DNA of 7,016 nucleotides from Neisseriaceae bacterium (GTDB taxonomy: Bacteria > Pseudomonadota > Gammaproteobacteria > Burkholderiales > Neisseriaceae). Shown one piece after another: positions 1-5,959 of the stretch (the first letter of the stretch is position 1; each line of letters opens with the position of its first letter). The stretch is from assembly GCA_030151665.1 (NCBI GenBank), contig JASLDB010000206.1:1-7016 (forward strand). Direction: 5' to 3'. The notes under the pieces are model-generated. The model was not told the origin of the DNA. It saw only the letters and a program-made list of their open reading frames with translations, and did not search any database. The translations under genes and the position numbers were made by a program.

Positions 1-846
1 GAACATGCGAGTGCTTTGTGGGTAACGACGGCTTAGGCCATGCCAAGGATCTTCACCCAATTGTTTCAAGCCCAAAGATACACGGCATTTGTCTTGATCA
101 AATTTCAATACTTTGGCTTCAACTTCTTGACCCACTTCCAATACTTCGCTTGGGTGTTTAACACGACGCCAAGCCAAGTCAGTGATGTGCAACAAGCCAT
201 CAATGCCGCCCAAATCAACGAATGCACCGTAATCAGTGATATTTTTAACGATACCTTTGATAACGATACCTTCTTGCAAGGTTTCAAGCAATGCTTTGCG
301 CTCTTCGCCCAAAGTCGCTTCCAATACCGCGCGGCGAGATACCACTACGTTATTGCGTTTTTTGTCCAATTTAATTACTTTGAACTCAATTTCTTTGCCT
401 TCGTAAGGCGTAGTATCTTTAACTGGACGAGTATCAACCAAAGAACCTGGCAAGAAAGCACGGATGCTGTTAATCATAACAGTCAAACCACCTTTTACTT
501 TACCATTGATTGTGCCAGACAAGATTTCGCCGCTTTCCATGGCTTCTTCTAAAGTCACCCAGTCAGCTGCACGTTTTGCTTTTTCACGTGAAAGTTTGGT
601 TTCACCGAAGCCATTTTCAACAGACTCGATAGAAACGGTTACAAAGTCGCCTACTTTAACTTCAACTTCGCCTGTACCATTCTTGAATTCGTTAGCATCA
701 ATCAAAGACTCTGATTTCAAACCAGCATTGACGGTAACAAAGTTGTTATCGATTGCAACAACTTCAGCGGTGATAATCTCACCAACGCCCATTTCTTGTA
801 ATGCAAAGCTTTCTTCAAGTAGTTGGGCAAAATTTTCCATACTCAT
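1..846 (-). CDS. rpsA: 30S ribosomal protein S1, N-terminal 282 residues (3' end outside window)
   Basis: S1 is the large RNA-binding protein of the 30S subunit that captures and unfolds mRNA leaders for initiation. The frame is open from ATG at 846 to the left edge. It covers about half of the usual ~560-residue, six-repeat protein. S1-type OB folds lie at about residues 22-89, 107-173 and 193-262, and a fourth starts near 277. The first two are the divergent ribosome-docking type. The third carries the typical RNA-binding pattern with KNITDYGAFVDLGG (201-214) followed by GLLHITDLAW (217-226). A second possible Met lies two codons in (MSMENF). I chose the first because Neisseria S1 begins the same way. 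The Shine-Dalgarno match is poor (only GAG about 9 nt upstream), which is normal for rpsA. The gene follows cmk on the same strand after 175 nt, the common proteobacterial cmk-rpsA arrangement. Identity is very secure. Confidence 0.97.
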   Translation of the reverse strand, partial: MSMENFAQLLEESFALQEMGVGEIITAEVVAIDNNFVTVNAGLKSESLIDANEFKNGTGEVEVKVGDFVTVSIESVENGFGETKLSREKAKRAADWVTLEEAMESGEILSGTINGKVKGGLTVMINSIRAFLPGSLVDTRPVKDTTPYEGKEIEFKVIKLDKKRNNVVVSRRAVLEATLGEERKALLETLQEGIVIKGIVKNITDYGAFVDLGGIDGLLHITDLAWRRVKHPSEVLEVGQEVEAKVLKFDQDKCRVSLGLKQLGEDPWHGLSRRYPQSTRMF

Positions 847-866
847 GTATATATCTCGGGACACAC

Positions 867-949
867 CACCAAGAAGGTGCAAGGTTAAGTTAGTCAATAC
901 TTGGTATCTTGGTTTACCAAGTAGATGGGTGGCTATGCTTCAACCGCCC
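867..949 (-). promoter_or_regulatory. Structured rpsA 5' leader with competing hairpins
   Basis: Read as minus-strand RNA, the leader can form three stems before the rpsA start. The first pairs 942-949 with 927-934 (GGGCGGTT against AGCCACCC, one mismatch and one G-U). The second is a perfect 9-bp stem, 915-923 against 898-906 (TACTTGGTA / TACCAAGTA), with an 8-nt loop. The third is a 4-bp CACC/GGTG stem at 876-879 and 867-870. The loop of the second stem also holds ACCAAG (908-913), which can pair with CTTGGT at 916-921 instead, so two folds compete. Another CTTGGT lies at 868-873, near the start codon. E. coli rpsA is autoregulated through a multi-hairpin leader. A similar role here is inference. 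Confidence 0.5.
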
Positions 950-1007
950 GCAAAATGCAAGCCATTGATTTATCAGCAATACCACCAAAAAAATCCAGAA
1001 GCCATTA

Positions 1008-1013
1008 ATTATA
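1008..1013 (-). promoter_or_regulatory. Probable rpsA promoter -10 hexamer
   Basis: The minus strand reads TATAAT, a perfect sigma-70 -10 hexamer, 9 nt after the cmk stop codon. No good -35 is present at 16-18 bp; the best hexamer at 17 bp is TATCAA, inside the end of cmk. Transcription would start near 1001 and give a leader of about 155 nt covering the hairpins. rpsA could therefore be transcribed both from here and by read-through from cmk. Confidence 0.5.
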
Positions 1014-1021
1014 CATACTTT

Positions 1022-1681
1022 TTAACTTTGTTGATACCAAGCGAGAACTTTTTCTACCGTTTTTTCTATTGTTAAATCAGTGGTATCCAACAAATAAGCA
1101 TCCGCCTCATGTCTTAATGGGGCGACTGCACGATTTCGATCTGCTTCATCACGTGCCTCGATGTCTGCAACAATTTGTAAAAAAGCAGGGCTATTTAAAT
1201 CAATACCCAATTGCAAAGCACGTCTTCGAGCTCTCTCATGGCTTGTTGCTGTTAAGAAAATTTTCAATCTAGCCTGAGGAAACACCACAGAGCCCATGTC
1301 ACGGCCATCGGCAACCAAACCATTATCCAATAAAAAATCTCGTTGGCGCTGCAAGAGTGCAGCCCGAACTTGTGGCAATTTCGCAACGGCTGATGCCCCC
1401 ATGCCAATTTCTTCTTGGCGTATGGCATCAGTGACATCTTGATCCATTAAATAAATTAAACCATTCTTAAATTTAGCAGGTAAGGCACTGGCCAATGCAG
1501 CCACCTTCGCATCATCATGCCAATCCACAGATTCTTGCTGAGCATACAAAGCCGTTAAACGGTATAATGCACCTGAATCCAAATAGTCCATACCCAATTG
1601 CGCAGCGACCTTGGCAGCGATGGTACCTTTACCAGAAGCACTTGGGCCATCCAGTGCAATGACATTTTGCCGTGTTGTCAT
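1022..1681 (-). CDS. cmk: Cytidylate kinase (CMP/dCMP kinase)
   Basis: Cmk transfers phosphate from ATP to CMP or dCMP in the cytosol, feeding CDP and dCDP to RNA, DNA and lipid synthesis. At 219 residues it has the full bacterial length. The P-loop is at 12-20 (GPSASGKGT). DSGALYR at 35-41 is the nucleoside-monophosphate site, QRQRDF lies at 111-116, and DGRDMGSVVFP spans 125-135 with the conserved Arg-Asp pair. RDEADRNR at 177-184 is the arginine-rich lid/phosphate-binding segment. The ATG at 1681 has a good ribosome binding site (AAGGA, 7 nt upstream), which fixes the start. It is the upstream gene of the cmk-rpsA pair. It is transcribed away from aroA, which in many betaproteobacteria lies directly upstream in the same direction. 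TACAAT at 1723-1728 (minus strand) is a possible -10 without a clear -35. Nothing in the protein looks unusual. Confidence 0.97.
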   Translation of the reverse strand: MTTRQNVIALDGPSASGKGTIAAKVAAQLGMDYLDSGALYRLTALYAQQESVDWHDDAKVAALASALPAKFKNGLIYLMDQDVTDAIRQEEIGMGASAVAKLPQVRAALLQRQRDFLLDNGLVADGRDMGSVVFPQARLKIFLTATSHERARRRALQLGIDLNSPAFLQIVADIEARDEADRNRAVAPLRHEADAYLLDTTDLTIEKTVEKVLAWYQQS

Positions 1682-1760
1682 AAAAACGTCCTTATCATTC
1701 GGTTATGATGGCGAAAGTCAGCATTGTAACCTTATCTTCTAGCGAAAGCTCTAGTATCAT

Positions 1761-1833
1761 CAAGCGACGACAGGCAAGCTTGCCTTGGCAAGCGATAAAA
1801 TAACAAGCATGTTGCCCAAACTAGCAACAAGCG
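1761..1833. repeat. Five CAAGC(G) words in the cmk-aroA intergenic region
   Basis: CAAGC starts at 1761, 1775, 1789, 1804 and 1828, three of the copies as CAAGCG. The first four are spaced 14, 14 and 15 bp apart. The 1775 copy is the left half of a perfect 12-bp palindrome, GGCAAGCTTGCC (1773-1784). CTTGCC (1779-1784) can also pair with GGCAAG (1787-1792) across two bases. This is the only clear structure in the 170-bp divergent region. A weak aroA promoter (TTGGCA 1785-1790, CATGTT 1808-1813) would overlap it. The arrangement could be an operator or chance; I cannot name a regulator. Confidence 0.4.
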
Positions 1834-1851
1834 TTTACCGCTGAGAAATTC

Positions 1852-3144
1852 ATGAAAAATTTTATTTTTTTACCCGCTCTTACCTTAAAAGACTGCCAAG
1901 TGGCATTGCCTGGCTCAAAAAGCATTAGCAATCGCACCTTGCTGCTAGCCGCTTTGTCTGACAATGCTTGTCACGTCCAAGATTTATTGGCTTCTGATGA
2001 CACACATTACATGTTAGAAGCTTTAAAGAAATTAGGGATTGTCATTAACGACACCCAAGCAAATAATATTGCGATTCAAGGCAATGCAGGAAAATTTGCC
2101 CAAACCCAAGCAGATTTATTTTTAGGCAATGCAGGTACAGCATTTCGCCCATTGACAGCTGCTTTGGCTTTAATGCAAGGGCATTATCAATTGTCTGGTG
2201 TTGAACGCATGCATGAGCGACCCATTGGTGATTTGGTGGATGCCTTGCGCTTGGCGGGTGCTCAGGTTGAATACTTGGGTCAAACTGGCTATCCGCCTTT
2301 AAAAATTAGCCCATTTACCAACAATGGCTGTCACTCTCTTTCTGTTAAAGGCAATGTTTCCAGTCAGTTTTTGACTGCCTTACTCATGGCATTGCCCTTA
2401 ACAGGTGAGGCTTATACCATCCACGTTGATGGTGATTTAATCTCCAAGCCTTATATTGATATTACGTTGAATTTATTGGCGCAATTTGGTGTGGCTGTAA
2501 CCAACAACCAATACCAGTCATTTCAACTGCCTGCTAGCGCCCATTACCATGCCCCTGCAACCATTCATGTTGAAGGCGATGCATCAAGTGCCTCTTACTT
2601 CTTGGCAGCAGGCTTATTGTCGGGTCGCAAAGTCAGGGTAACTGGCGTGGGTAAACACAGCATCCAAGGTGACGTGGCATTTGCTCATGCTCTTGAAACC
2701 ATGGGTGCCACGATTGTATGGGGTGACAATTTTATTGAAGCCTCACGCGCACCAGAACAAAAAGTATTGCCTTTTGACATTGATGCCAACCACATACCTG
2801 ATGCTGCCATGACATTGGCCATTGTTGCCCTTGCAACAGACAAGCCTTGTACCATTCGCAATATTGCTAGCTGGCGTGTTAAAGAAACCGATCGCCTACA
2901 TGCCATGGCAACAGAGCTGGGCAAACTAGGCGTTCAAGTGATTGAAGGCGAGGACTTTATTCAAATTCACAAAACCAAATCATTGACTCGCAATGTTCGC
3001 ATTGACACTTATGATGATCATCGCATGGCCATGTGTTTTTCTTTGGTCAGTTTATTGGGCACGCCCATTATCATCAATGAGCCTGAATGTGTTGGCAAAA
3101 CCTTCCCTGACTATTTCAAGGTATTGTCTGGCTTAACCGCTTAA
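1852..3144 (+). CDS. aroA: 3-phosphoshikimate 1-carboxyvinyltransferase (EPSP synthase)
   Basis: AroA condenses shikimate-3-phosphate with phosphoenolpyruvate to give EPSP, the sixth shikimate-pathway step towards chorismate and aromatic amino acids. The protein has 430 residues, the normal length. The substrate-binding PGSKSISNR is at 20-28 (Lys23, Ser24, Arg28). The PEP loop LFLGNAGTAFRPLTA is at 89-103, HERPIGDL at 121-128 (Arg123), NVSSQF at 168-173 and LISKPYID at 196-203. The catalytic pair is Asp317 (in IPDAAMT) and Glu345 (in WRVKETDR, with Lys344 and Arg348). DDHRMAM is at 388-394 and CVGKTFPDYF at 413-422. This is the class I pattern. Two small differences from E. coli are Phe98 where Met is usual (GNAGTAMRP) and Ser340 where E. 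coli has Asn336. Only a short GAG precedes the ATG, 6 nt away. The gene is divergent from cmk, convergent with cysM, and ends at a shared terminator. Confidence 0.97.
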   Translation: MKNFIFLPALTLKDCQVALPGSKSISNRTLLLAALSDNACHVQDLLASDDTHYMLEALKKLGIVINDTQANNIAIQGNAGKFAQTQADLFLGNAGTAFRPLTAALALMQGHYQLSGVERMHERPIGDLVDALRLAGAQVEYLGQTGYPPLKISPFTNNGCHSLSVKGNVSSQFLTALLMALPLTGEAYTIHVDGDLISKPYIDITLNLLAQFGVAVTNNQYQSFQLPASAHYHAPATIHVEGDASSASYFLAAGLLSGRKVRVTGVGKHSIQGDVAFAHALETMGATIVWGDNFIEASRAPEQKVLPFDIDANHIPDAAMTLAIVALATDKPCTIRNIASWRVKETDRLHAMATELGKLGVQVIEGEDFIQIHKTKSLTRNVRIDTYDDHRMAMCFSLVSLLGTPIIINEPECVGKTFPDYFKVLSGLTA

Positions 3145-3158
3145 ACATCGACCAAAAC

Positions 3159-3192
3159 AAAAAAGGTGCTATCACAAGACAGCACCTTTTTT
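3159..3192. terminator. Bidirectional Rho-independent terminator between aroA and cysM
   Basis: GGTGCT (3165-3170) pairs with AGCACC (3181-3186), flanked by A6 (3159-3164) and T6 (3187-3192). The stem can continue as TC/GA after an A-C mismatch, closing an ACAA loop. The symmetric A and T tracts let it end transcripts from both sides. That suits the convergent aroA and cysM, whose stop codons lie 15 nt upstream and 13 nt beyond. Confidence 0.9.
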
Positions 3193-3204
3193 CATCCATG
3201 ACCA

Positions 3205-4101
3205 TTAATCTGCAAAAATACCTGTCGATAAATAGCGATCTCCACGATCACACACGATAGACACCACCAAAGCATCTGAATTTTCATTGGCAATATCCAA
3301 AGCCACTGCCAAAGCACCGCCACTGGAAATTCCCGCCAAAACACCCTCTTCTTTGGCCAATTTACGTGTAACATCTTCGGCGCGCTGTTGACTGACCAAA
3401 CGCAATTCATCAATGCGTGAATAATCACAAATACTGGGCAAATACTCAGCTTCCCACTTGCGAATACCGGGTATTTGGCTGCCTTCTTCTGGTTGTACAC
3501 CAACAATTTGAATCGCAGGATTTTGTGATTTCAAATAACGTGATACCCCCATAATGGTTCCTGTTGTGCCCATACTGGAAACAAAATGGGTAATTTTACC
3601 GTGTGTTTGTTGCCAAATTTCTGGGCCAGTGCTTTTAAAATGAGCATCTGGATTATCCGGATTGCCAAATTGATTCAGAATAACACCTTGCCCTGCTGCT
3701 ACCATTCTTTTGGCTTCATCAATGGCACCAGGCATCGACAATGCCTTGGCAGTTAAAACCACTTTCGCACCATAAGCTTGCATGGCATGCACACGCTCAA
3801 TACTGGAATTTTCTGGCATAACCAACACCATTTTATAGCCCAAAACAGCCGCTGCCATTGCCAAACCAATACCCGTATTGCCGCTAGTCGGTTCAATAAT
3901 GGTGTCCCCCACTTGAATCTCACCACGCTCTTGTGCTGCAATAATCATGTTAAATGCAGGTCTGTCTTTGACACTGCCGGCGGGGTTATTGCCTTCTAGC
4001 TTTAACAAAACCTGTCCTGCTGACATTGGCACCAAGCGCTGCAAAGCCACAACAGGTGTTTGACCAATTAAATCAGCAATACTGGGAAATTCTGTTTTCA
4101 T
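3205..4101 (-). CDS. cysM: Cysteine synthase B (O-acetylserine sulfhydrylase CysM)
   Basis: This PLP enzyme (fold type II) replaces the acetyl group of O-acetylserine with sulfide; CysM-type enzymes also accept thiosulfate, giving S-sulfocysteine. The 298 residues fit the family. KLEGNNPAGSVKDR (34-47) holds the Schiff-base lysine Lys45. TSGNTG (72-77) binds the substrate carboxylate. GTTGT (178-182) cradles the PLP phosphate, and GISSGG (257-262) faces the pyridine nitrogen. CysM is preferred over CysK because of the GNNPAGSVKDR form of the lysine motif, QPEEGSQIPGIRKW (203-216) and the C-terminal CDRGDRYLSTGIF (284-296), which match E. coli CysM closely. The Cys284 position is a proline in CysK. 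AGAGGA lies 6 nt before the ATG and supports the start. It has its own promoter and a shared terminator, so it is probably a single-gene transcript. No regulator gene is adjacent. Confidence 0.95.
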   Translation of the reverse strand: MKTEFPSIADLIGQTPVVALQRLVPMSAGQVLLKLEGNNPAGSVKDRPAFNMIIAAQERGEIQVGDTIIEPTSGNTGIGLAMAAAVLGYKMVLVMPENSSIERVHAMQAYGAKVVLTAKALSMPGAIDEAKRMVAAGQGVILNQFGNPDNPDAHFKSTGPEIWQQTHGKITHFVSSMGTTGTIMGVSRYLKSQNPAIQIVGVQPEEGSQIPGIRKWEAEYLPSICDYSRIDELRLVSQQRAEDVTRKLAKEEGVLAGISSGGALAVALDIANENSDALVVSIVCDRGDRYLSTGIFAD

Positions 4102-4124
4102 GTCTTGTCCTCTTGGGAATTCTT

Positions 4125-4152
4125 ATAGTATCTTAAACCACCCATGTGGCAA
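4125..4152 (-). promoter_or_regulatory. Probable sigma-70 promoter of cysM
   Basis: On the minus strand, TTGCCA (4147-4152, five of six matches to the -35 consensus) is followed after 16 bp by TACTAT (4125-4130, four of six matches to the -10). Transcription would start around 4118 and leave a leader of roughly 17 nt that contains the AGAGGA ribosome binding site. Confidence 0.55.
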
Positions 4153-4210
4153 TATTACCTATAAGACTACCACCAATTACCAACAAACCCCATAAGGATT
4201 CACACAAAAC

Positions 4211-4702
4211 ATGACCACCATTTTAATTTTAATTGCCCTGATTGTATTGTTTGTGGGCTTATTGGGCACCATTTATCCAGCCTTGCCCGGCTTGCCACTC
4301 ATGTTTGGTGGTGCATGGTTGTTGGCCTACGCACAAGACTACCAAGTGATTAATGGCTATGTGATCATTGCCTTTGCCTTGCTTGCGGTTTTTGGCACAG
4401 CCTTGGATTTTGTTGCGGGCATGTTAGGTGCCAAATACACAGGTGCGAGTAAACAAGCTGTTTGGGGCAGCTTGATCGGTGGCATTATTGGTGCTTTTAT
4501 GGGGCTTTTGGGTTTATTTTTAGGCCCGTTATTGGGCGCTGCTATCGGCGAATGGCTGGCGATTAAAGATTTACTCAAAGCAGGCAAAGTCGGCATTGGC
4601 ACTTTTATCGGTTTTATCATTGGCATGATTACCAAGATAGGCTGCGCCTTGGTTATGGGCTTAACCATCATGGTATTGTATGTGAAATATGCCTTTTTCT
4701 AA
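4211..4702 (+). CDS. DUF456 family integral membrane protein
   Basis: This 163-residue, very hydrophobic protein has no known function. I recognise the DUF456 pattern: an LPGLP turn at 25-29, GAKYTGAS at 73-80, and a Gly-rich helix run ending GPLLGAAIGE (105-114). Predicted membrane segments lie at about 3-22, 27-42, 50-68, 84-113 (possibly two short helices or a glycine-zipper hairpin) and 128-158. The only clearly polar stretches are short loops, such as DYQ near 43-45 and the Lys-rich loop at 119-126. There are no catalytic motifs, cysteine pairs or signal peptidase site, so it should sit in the inner membrane. AAGGA precedes the ATG by 12 nt, rather far but usable. It is a lone gene, divergent from cysM and ended by a terminator shared with the cytochrome gene, so its neighbours give no clear functional hint. 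Family assignment is good; function is unknown. Confidence 0.85.
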   Translation: MTTILILIALIVLFVGLLGTIYPALPGLPLMFGGAWLLAYAQDYQVINGYVIIAFALLAVFGTALDFVAGMLGAKYTGASKQAVWGSLIGGIIGAFMGLLGLFLGPLLGAAIGEWLAIKDLLKAGKVGIGTFIGFIIGMITKIGCALVMGLTIMVLYVKYAFF

Positions 4703-4719
4703 GGCAAGCACACCCCCAT

Positions 4720-4756
4720 AAAAAAAACCGCTTAACACCAAATTAAGCGGTTTTTT
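4720..4756. terminator. Bidirectional terminator between the DUF456 and cytochrome b genes
   Basis: CCGCTTAA (4728-4735) pairs perfectly with TTAAGCGG (4743-4750) around a 7-nt loop. A8 (4720-4727) lies before the stem and T6 (4751-4756) after it, so the hairpin works in both directions for the two convergent genes. The stem core matches the terminator at 5847-5880. Confidence 0.92.
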
Positions 4757-4775
4757 AACACCATATCATCAAACA

Positions 4776-5432
4776 TTAAGCAATATTGGCCACAACCACC
4801 AATACCACTACCACTGCCAAAATCGCCATAATGGCAATGCGCCAAGACGTGAAACGCAAAACTGGTAATGGTGCTTCTAACGATTTGAAACCAGTAATCA
4901 TGGGTGTAATAAAATCTTTTTTCTTAATCAGCTTGTATGCCACCACAACCAAAATGTGCACAGCAATTAAAGCGATCAAAGCCCAAAAAAACTGAATGTG
5001 AAAAGATCGAAAGGCACTGCTTGCACTGCCCACCAAACCACTCAAATAGCCATGTGTCGTAAAGGTGTTTTCATCTGTACTAAACAAACCCGTCAAAACC
5101 TGCACCGACAAAGCAGATAACAAACCCACCACCATCAGTGCACCCAATGGATTGTGACCTGGTTGTTGATTTTCCAATACGCGACCTTGCATATAGGCTT
5201 TAACGGCCTGTGGTCCTCGAATAAACTGAGCAAAACGTGAAGTATCGCTGCCCACAAAACCCCACATGACCCGAAAAATCAACAAACCCAACACCAATAA
5301 ACCAGCACGCAAATGCCATACCAGCCAATCACCACCTTTGTCTGCACTAAACCACATAAATGGCAAAAGCACCACCAATGACCAGTGAAAAATTCTTGTT
5401 GGCAAATCCCAAACCAATACTTTTTGCTTCAT
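4776..5432 (-). CDS. Cytochrome b561 / Ni-Fe-hydrogenase-type cytochrome b membrane protein
   Basis: Proteins of this family are di-heme cytochromes b in the inner membrane that pass electrons between quinones and partner redox proteins. The specific partner here is unknown. The 218-residue protein starts with the typical VWDLPTRIFHW (7-17) and contains WHLRAG (39-44) and PGHNPLGALMV (91-101). Helices lie at about 14-28, 40-60, 97-117, 146-167 and 196-216. Likely heme-ligand histidines are His16, His40, His145 and His159; His93 lies in the loop motif. A longer reading from ATG 5459 adds nine residues, but I chose ATG 5432. GGAG lies 5 nt before it, the family's proteins start here, and the predicted transcript would begin only a few bases before 5459. 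No cytochrome c, hydrogenase or dehydrogenase gene is adjacent on the same strand, so its redox role cannot be deduced from context. Pfam would probably call it Ni_hydr_CYTB. Confidence 0.88.
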   Translation of the reverse strand: MKQKVLVWDLPTRIFHWSLVVLLPFMWFSADKGGDWLVWHLRAGLLVLGLLIFRVMWGFVGSDTSRFAQFIRGPQAVKAYMQGRVLENQQPGHNPLGALMVVGLLSALSVQVLTGLFSTDENTFTTHGYLSGLVGSASSAFRSFHIQFFWALIALIAVHILVVVAYKLIKKKDFITPMITGFKSLEAPLPVLRFTSWRIAIMAILAVVVVLVVVANIA

Positions 5433-5468
5433 GTAAGCTCCATCCTTGACCCGTATCATTATGATGGC

Positions 5469-5477
5469 ATTTTAACA
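5469..5477 (-). promoter_or_regulatory. Probable extended -10 promoter of the cytochrome b gene
   Basis: The minus strand reads TGTTAAAAT, an extended -10 (TGn plus TAAAAT, five of six matches to TATAAT). No good -35 lies at 17 bp; TTGATG sits 20 bp upstream. The predicted start near 5462 falls within ATCATTATGAT (5455-5465), an 11-bp odd palindrome that could be an operator. The leader would be about 30 nt and contain the GGAG ribosome binding site. Confidence 0.45.
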
Positions 5478-5583
5478 TGTTATCCAAAAAGACCCATCAA
5501 GAGAGTGAGCTTTCCTTTGCTTTTGTCAATAATCTACGACAAGAAAAAAATATTGCCAATCCAGTTACTTTGTGCTTAAACTC

Positions 5584-5609
5584 TATAAACCTTTCAAAAA
5601 AGGTTTATA
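5584..5609. repeat. Perfect 11-bp inverted repeat with 4-nt loop
   Basis: TATAAACCTTT (5584-5594) and AAAGGTTTATA (5599-5609) form a perfect hairpin around CAAA. No T tract follows on either strand, so it is not a normal terminator. It lies about 100 nt before the 40-aa gene and 150 nt before the cytochrome b start codon. It might be a transcript 5' stabiliser, an operator, or part of an unannotated element. Confidence 0.7.
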
Positions 5610-5707
5610 AAAAATAGTGGATAAACTTGAAATGCCATACTTTTGTCACAATGTTTGGTTATGCTTAACAAGTTTTAAAAACAAAACAAATAAAAAAGGA
5701 AATAATT

Positions 5708-5830
5708 ATGCAACATCGTCGCAGACAACATGTTTTCCAAGCAGCGAAAAAACAATTTCAACAAACCTTGCCCAATCAAGCCAAGAATAATCAAGAAGAA
5801 CCTTCTGGTATTCGATTCAGCGGCCGTTAA
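5708..5830 (+). CDS. Small basic protein of unknown function, 40 residues
   Basis: I do not recognise this product. The ATG at 5708 follows AAAAAAGGA with a 7-nt spacer, a good ribosome binding site. The frame ends at TAA 5828, and a strong terminator begins 16 nt later. Ribosome binding site, frame and terminator in sequence make a complete small transcription unit. The protein starts MQHRRRQHVFQAAKKQF and ends EEPSGIRFSGR. The N-terminal half is rich in Arg, Lys, His and Gln and would form an amphipathic helix. The second half is polar and probably flexible. There is no hydrophobic segment, cysteine or signal peptide, so it is likely cytosolic, perhaps binding nucleic acid or ribosomes (inference only). 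It lies 280 nt before gabT but is separated from it by the terminator. The alternative is that 5600-5880 encodes a small regulatory RNA and the reading frame is incidental. Confidence 0.6.
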   Translation: MQHRRRQHVFQAAKKQFQQTLPNQAKNNQEEPSGIRFSGR

Positions 5831-5846
5831 GGTTGACATCAATTAC

Positions 5847-5880
5847 AAAAAAACCGCTTAACTATCATAAGCGGTTTTTT
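5847..5880 (+). terminator. Rho-independent terminator after the 40-aa gene
   Basis: CCGCTTA (5854-5860) pairs with TAAGCGG (5868-5874) around ACTATCA, followed by T6 (5875-5880) and preceded by A7 (5847-5853). No gene enters from the right on the minus strand, so its main use is to end the small transcript. It also insulates gabT from upstream transcription. Confidence 0.9.
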
Positions 5881-5959
5881 ATATTTTAAAATCCAGTTTT
5901 ACCCGCATCGCTTATTTCGTGTATGAATCCCCAAAATACCCACTCAAATAATCGCATTA

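Larger units (their letters stand above)
5433..5707. other. Non-coding region between the cytochrome b gene and the 40-aa gene
   Basis: I see no convincing gene in these 275 bases. The left part carries the cytochrome b promoter. The right part is A/T-rich and leads into the small gene. A possible plus-strand promoter is TTGCCA (5553-5558), 17 bp, TTAAAC (5576-5581) preceded by TGC, an extended -10 element. Its start would fall at the foot of the 5584-5609 hairpin. The hexamer TTGTCA at 5643-5648 has only the poor TAACAA 17 bp downstream. Neither is secure. Confidence 0.35.

Noticed and set aside
464..1075. 203-codon open frame on the plus strand opposite rpsA and its leader
   Set aside because: It is antisense to the strongly conserved S1 frame and its translation matches no family I recognise; the S1 frame explains the lack of stops.
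5385..5579. 64-codon plus-strand frame overlapping the cytochrome b 5' end
   Set aside because: It has no good ribosome binding site, overlaps the cytochrome start and promoter in antisense, and its composition does not look like a protein.
5614..5633. Resemblance to the end of a Neisseria Correia repeat element (ATAGTGGAT followed by AT-rich sequence)
   Set aside because: Nine bases match exactly and several more match loosely, but the rest of the element and the opposite end (ATCCACTAT) are absent, so I do not call it.
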